Assembly (NCBI RefSeq): GCF_900106755.1
Contig: NZ_FNNN01000014.1
Location: forward strand, 62,001 to 126,000
Reading direction: 5' to 3'
Length of the DNA stretch: 64,000 bases
From: Bacteroides faecis MAJ27
GTDB lineage: Bacteria; Bacteroidota; Bacteroidia; Bacteroidales; Bacteroidaceae
Shown here piece after piece: positions 63,543 to 64,000 of this stretch. The stretch's first letter is position 1; the number at the start of each line of letters is the position of its first letter. The position numbers were made by a program, and so were the translations under genes. The notes beneath the pieces were generated by a model, which made no database searches, was not told where the DNA came from, and worked only from the letters and a program-made list of their open reading frames with translations.

Positions 63543-64000
63543 ATGGAAGAAAACAAAATAAGAATCGGCATTACCCAGGGAGACATCAACGGGGTAGGCT
63601 ATGAAGTGATCTTGAAGACATTCTCAGACCCTACTATGCTTGAACTATGTACTCCGATCATCTACGGTTCACCTAAAGTGGCGGCCTACCATCGTAAAGC
63701 GCTGGATGTGCAGGCTAATTTCAGCATTGTCAATACAGCTTCCGAAGCCGGATACAATCGTCTGAGTGTAGTGAACTGTACCGATGATGAAGTGAAAGTA
63801 GAGTTCTCCAAACCCGATCCCGAAGCAGGTAAAGCTGCACTGGGCGCTTTGGAACGTGCTATTGAAGAATATCGTGAGGGGCTGATCGACGTTATTGTGA
63901 CCGCTCCGATCAACAAACATACCATCCAGTCGGAAGAGTTCTCTTTCCCCGGTCATACAGAGTATATTGAAGAACGGCTGGGCAATGGAAACAAGTCGCT
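63543..64000 (+). CDS. pdxA: 4-hydroxythreonine-4-phosphate dehydrogenase, N-terminal part
   Basis: 152 codons visible; the gene leaves the window. Begins MEENKIRIGITQGDINGVGY, the PdxA start in which GDxxGVG binds substrate, and holds VTAPINKHTI near residue 119 and FPGHTEYIEE near 136. PdxA makes the amino-ketone precursor of pyridoxal phosphate. The gene runs on from DUF4837. Confidence 0.93.
   Translation, partial: MEENKIRIGITQGDINGVGYEVILKTFSDPTMLELCTPIIYGSPKVAAYHRKALDVQANFSIVNTASEAGYNRLSVVNCTDDEVKVEFSKPDPEAGKAALGALERAIEEYREGLIDVIVTAPINKHTIQSEEFSFPGHTEYIEERLGNGNKS

Overview
The window is chromosomal DNA from a Bacteroidota gut bacterium, almost certainly a Bacteroides species. The evidence is many promoters with the Bacteroides -7 element TAnnTTTG, type III glutamine synthetase, a SusC/SusD locus with an ECF sigma/FecR pair, DUF families typical of the phylum (DUF5063, DUF3810, DUF4105, DUF4837, DUF6340, DUF5686) and little Shine-Dalgarno signal. 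The ends cut through rlmI (left) and pdxA (right). I found no rRNA, tRNA, CRISPR array, IS element or prophage.

Layout. 1-9.6 kb: a minus-strand rlmI / 3'-5' exonuclease / DUF5063 group diverges from ftsK-lolA-trxB; then a GH20 hexosaminidase lipoprotein and a Crp/Fnr regulator. 9.7-13.5 kb: glnN with an elaborate inverted-repeat operator region, an unknown protein behind a long structured RNA leader, and a gene-free stretch with phased repeats and a perfect hairpin. 13.5-23 kb is the accessory core: a DUF5686 outer-membrane protein, a retron-type reverse transcriptase preceded by what looks like its msr-msd RNA, and, convergent with it, a 1957-residue SF1 helicase with transglutaminase-like and Vsr-like domains. 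23-35 kb: rpsA, rnz, an ECF sigma/anti-sigma-like/Spy-like trio, mazG, DUF3810, a cysteine-containing membrane protein, valS and an orphan sensor kinase. 35.4-45.2 kb: a compact polysaccharide utilisation locus, ECF sigma / FecR / SusC / SusD / GH89 alpha-N-acetylglucosaminidase, expected to act on alpha-GlcNAc-capped host glycans. 45.3-64 kb: two unknown or DUF genes, secA, an alkaline-phosphatase-fold protein that appears catalytically dead, DUF4105, and a long plus-strand envelope and housekeeping run (coaX, beta-barrel, TPR, lptC, CNNM, ppiD-like, rlmN, DUF4837, pdxA).

Two things stand out. (1) The retron candidate at 15687-17008: a Bacteroides promoter whose start point falls on a perfect 13-bp a1/a2 repeat, a TTAGC priming motif like that of Ec86, an msr hairpin, an msd hairpin, then an RT with LPQG, YADD and NAxxH-like motifs and an unusual N-terminal membrane helix. 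No separate effector gene lies beside it; the only neighbour that might cooperate is the giant helicase. (2) Five intergenic arrays (12895, 13121, 27453, 35146, 53381) share an exact 22-bp period, two DNA turns. Most are built on short palindromes, with different core sequences at most loci. I know of no description of this pattern. A structured, possibly switching RNA leader at 12630-12788 is a third candidate.
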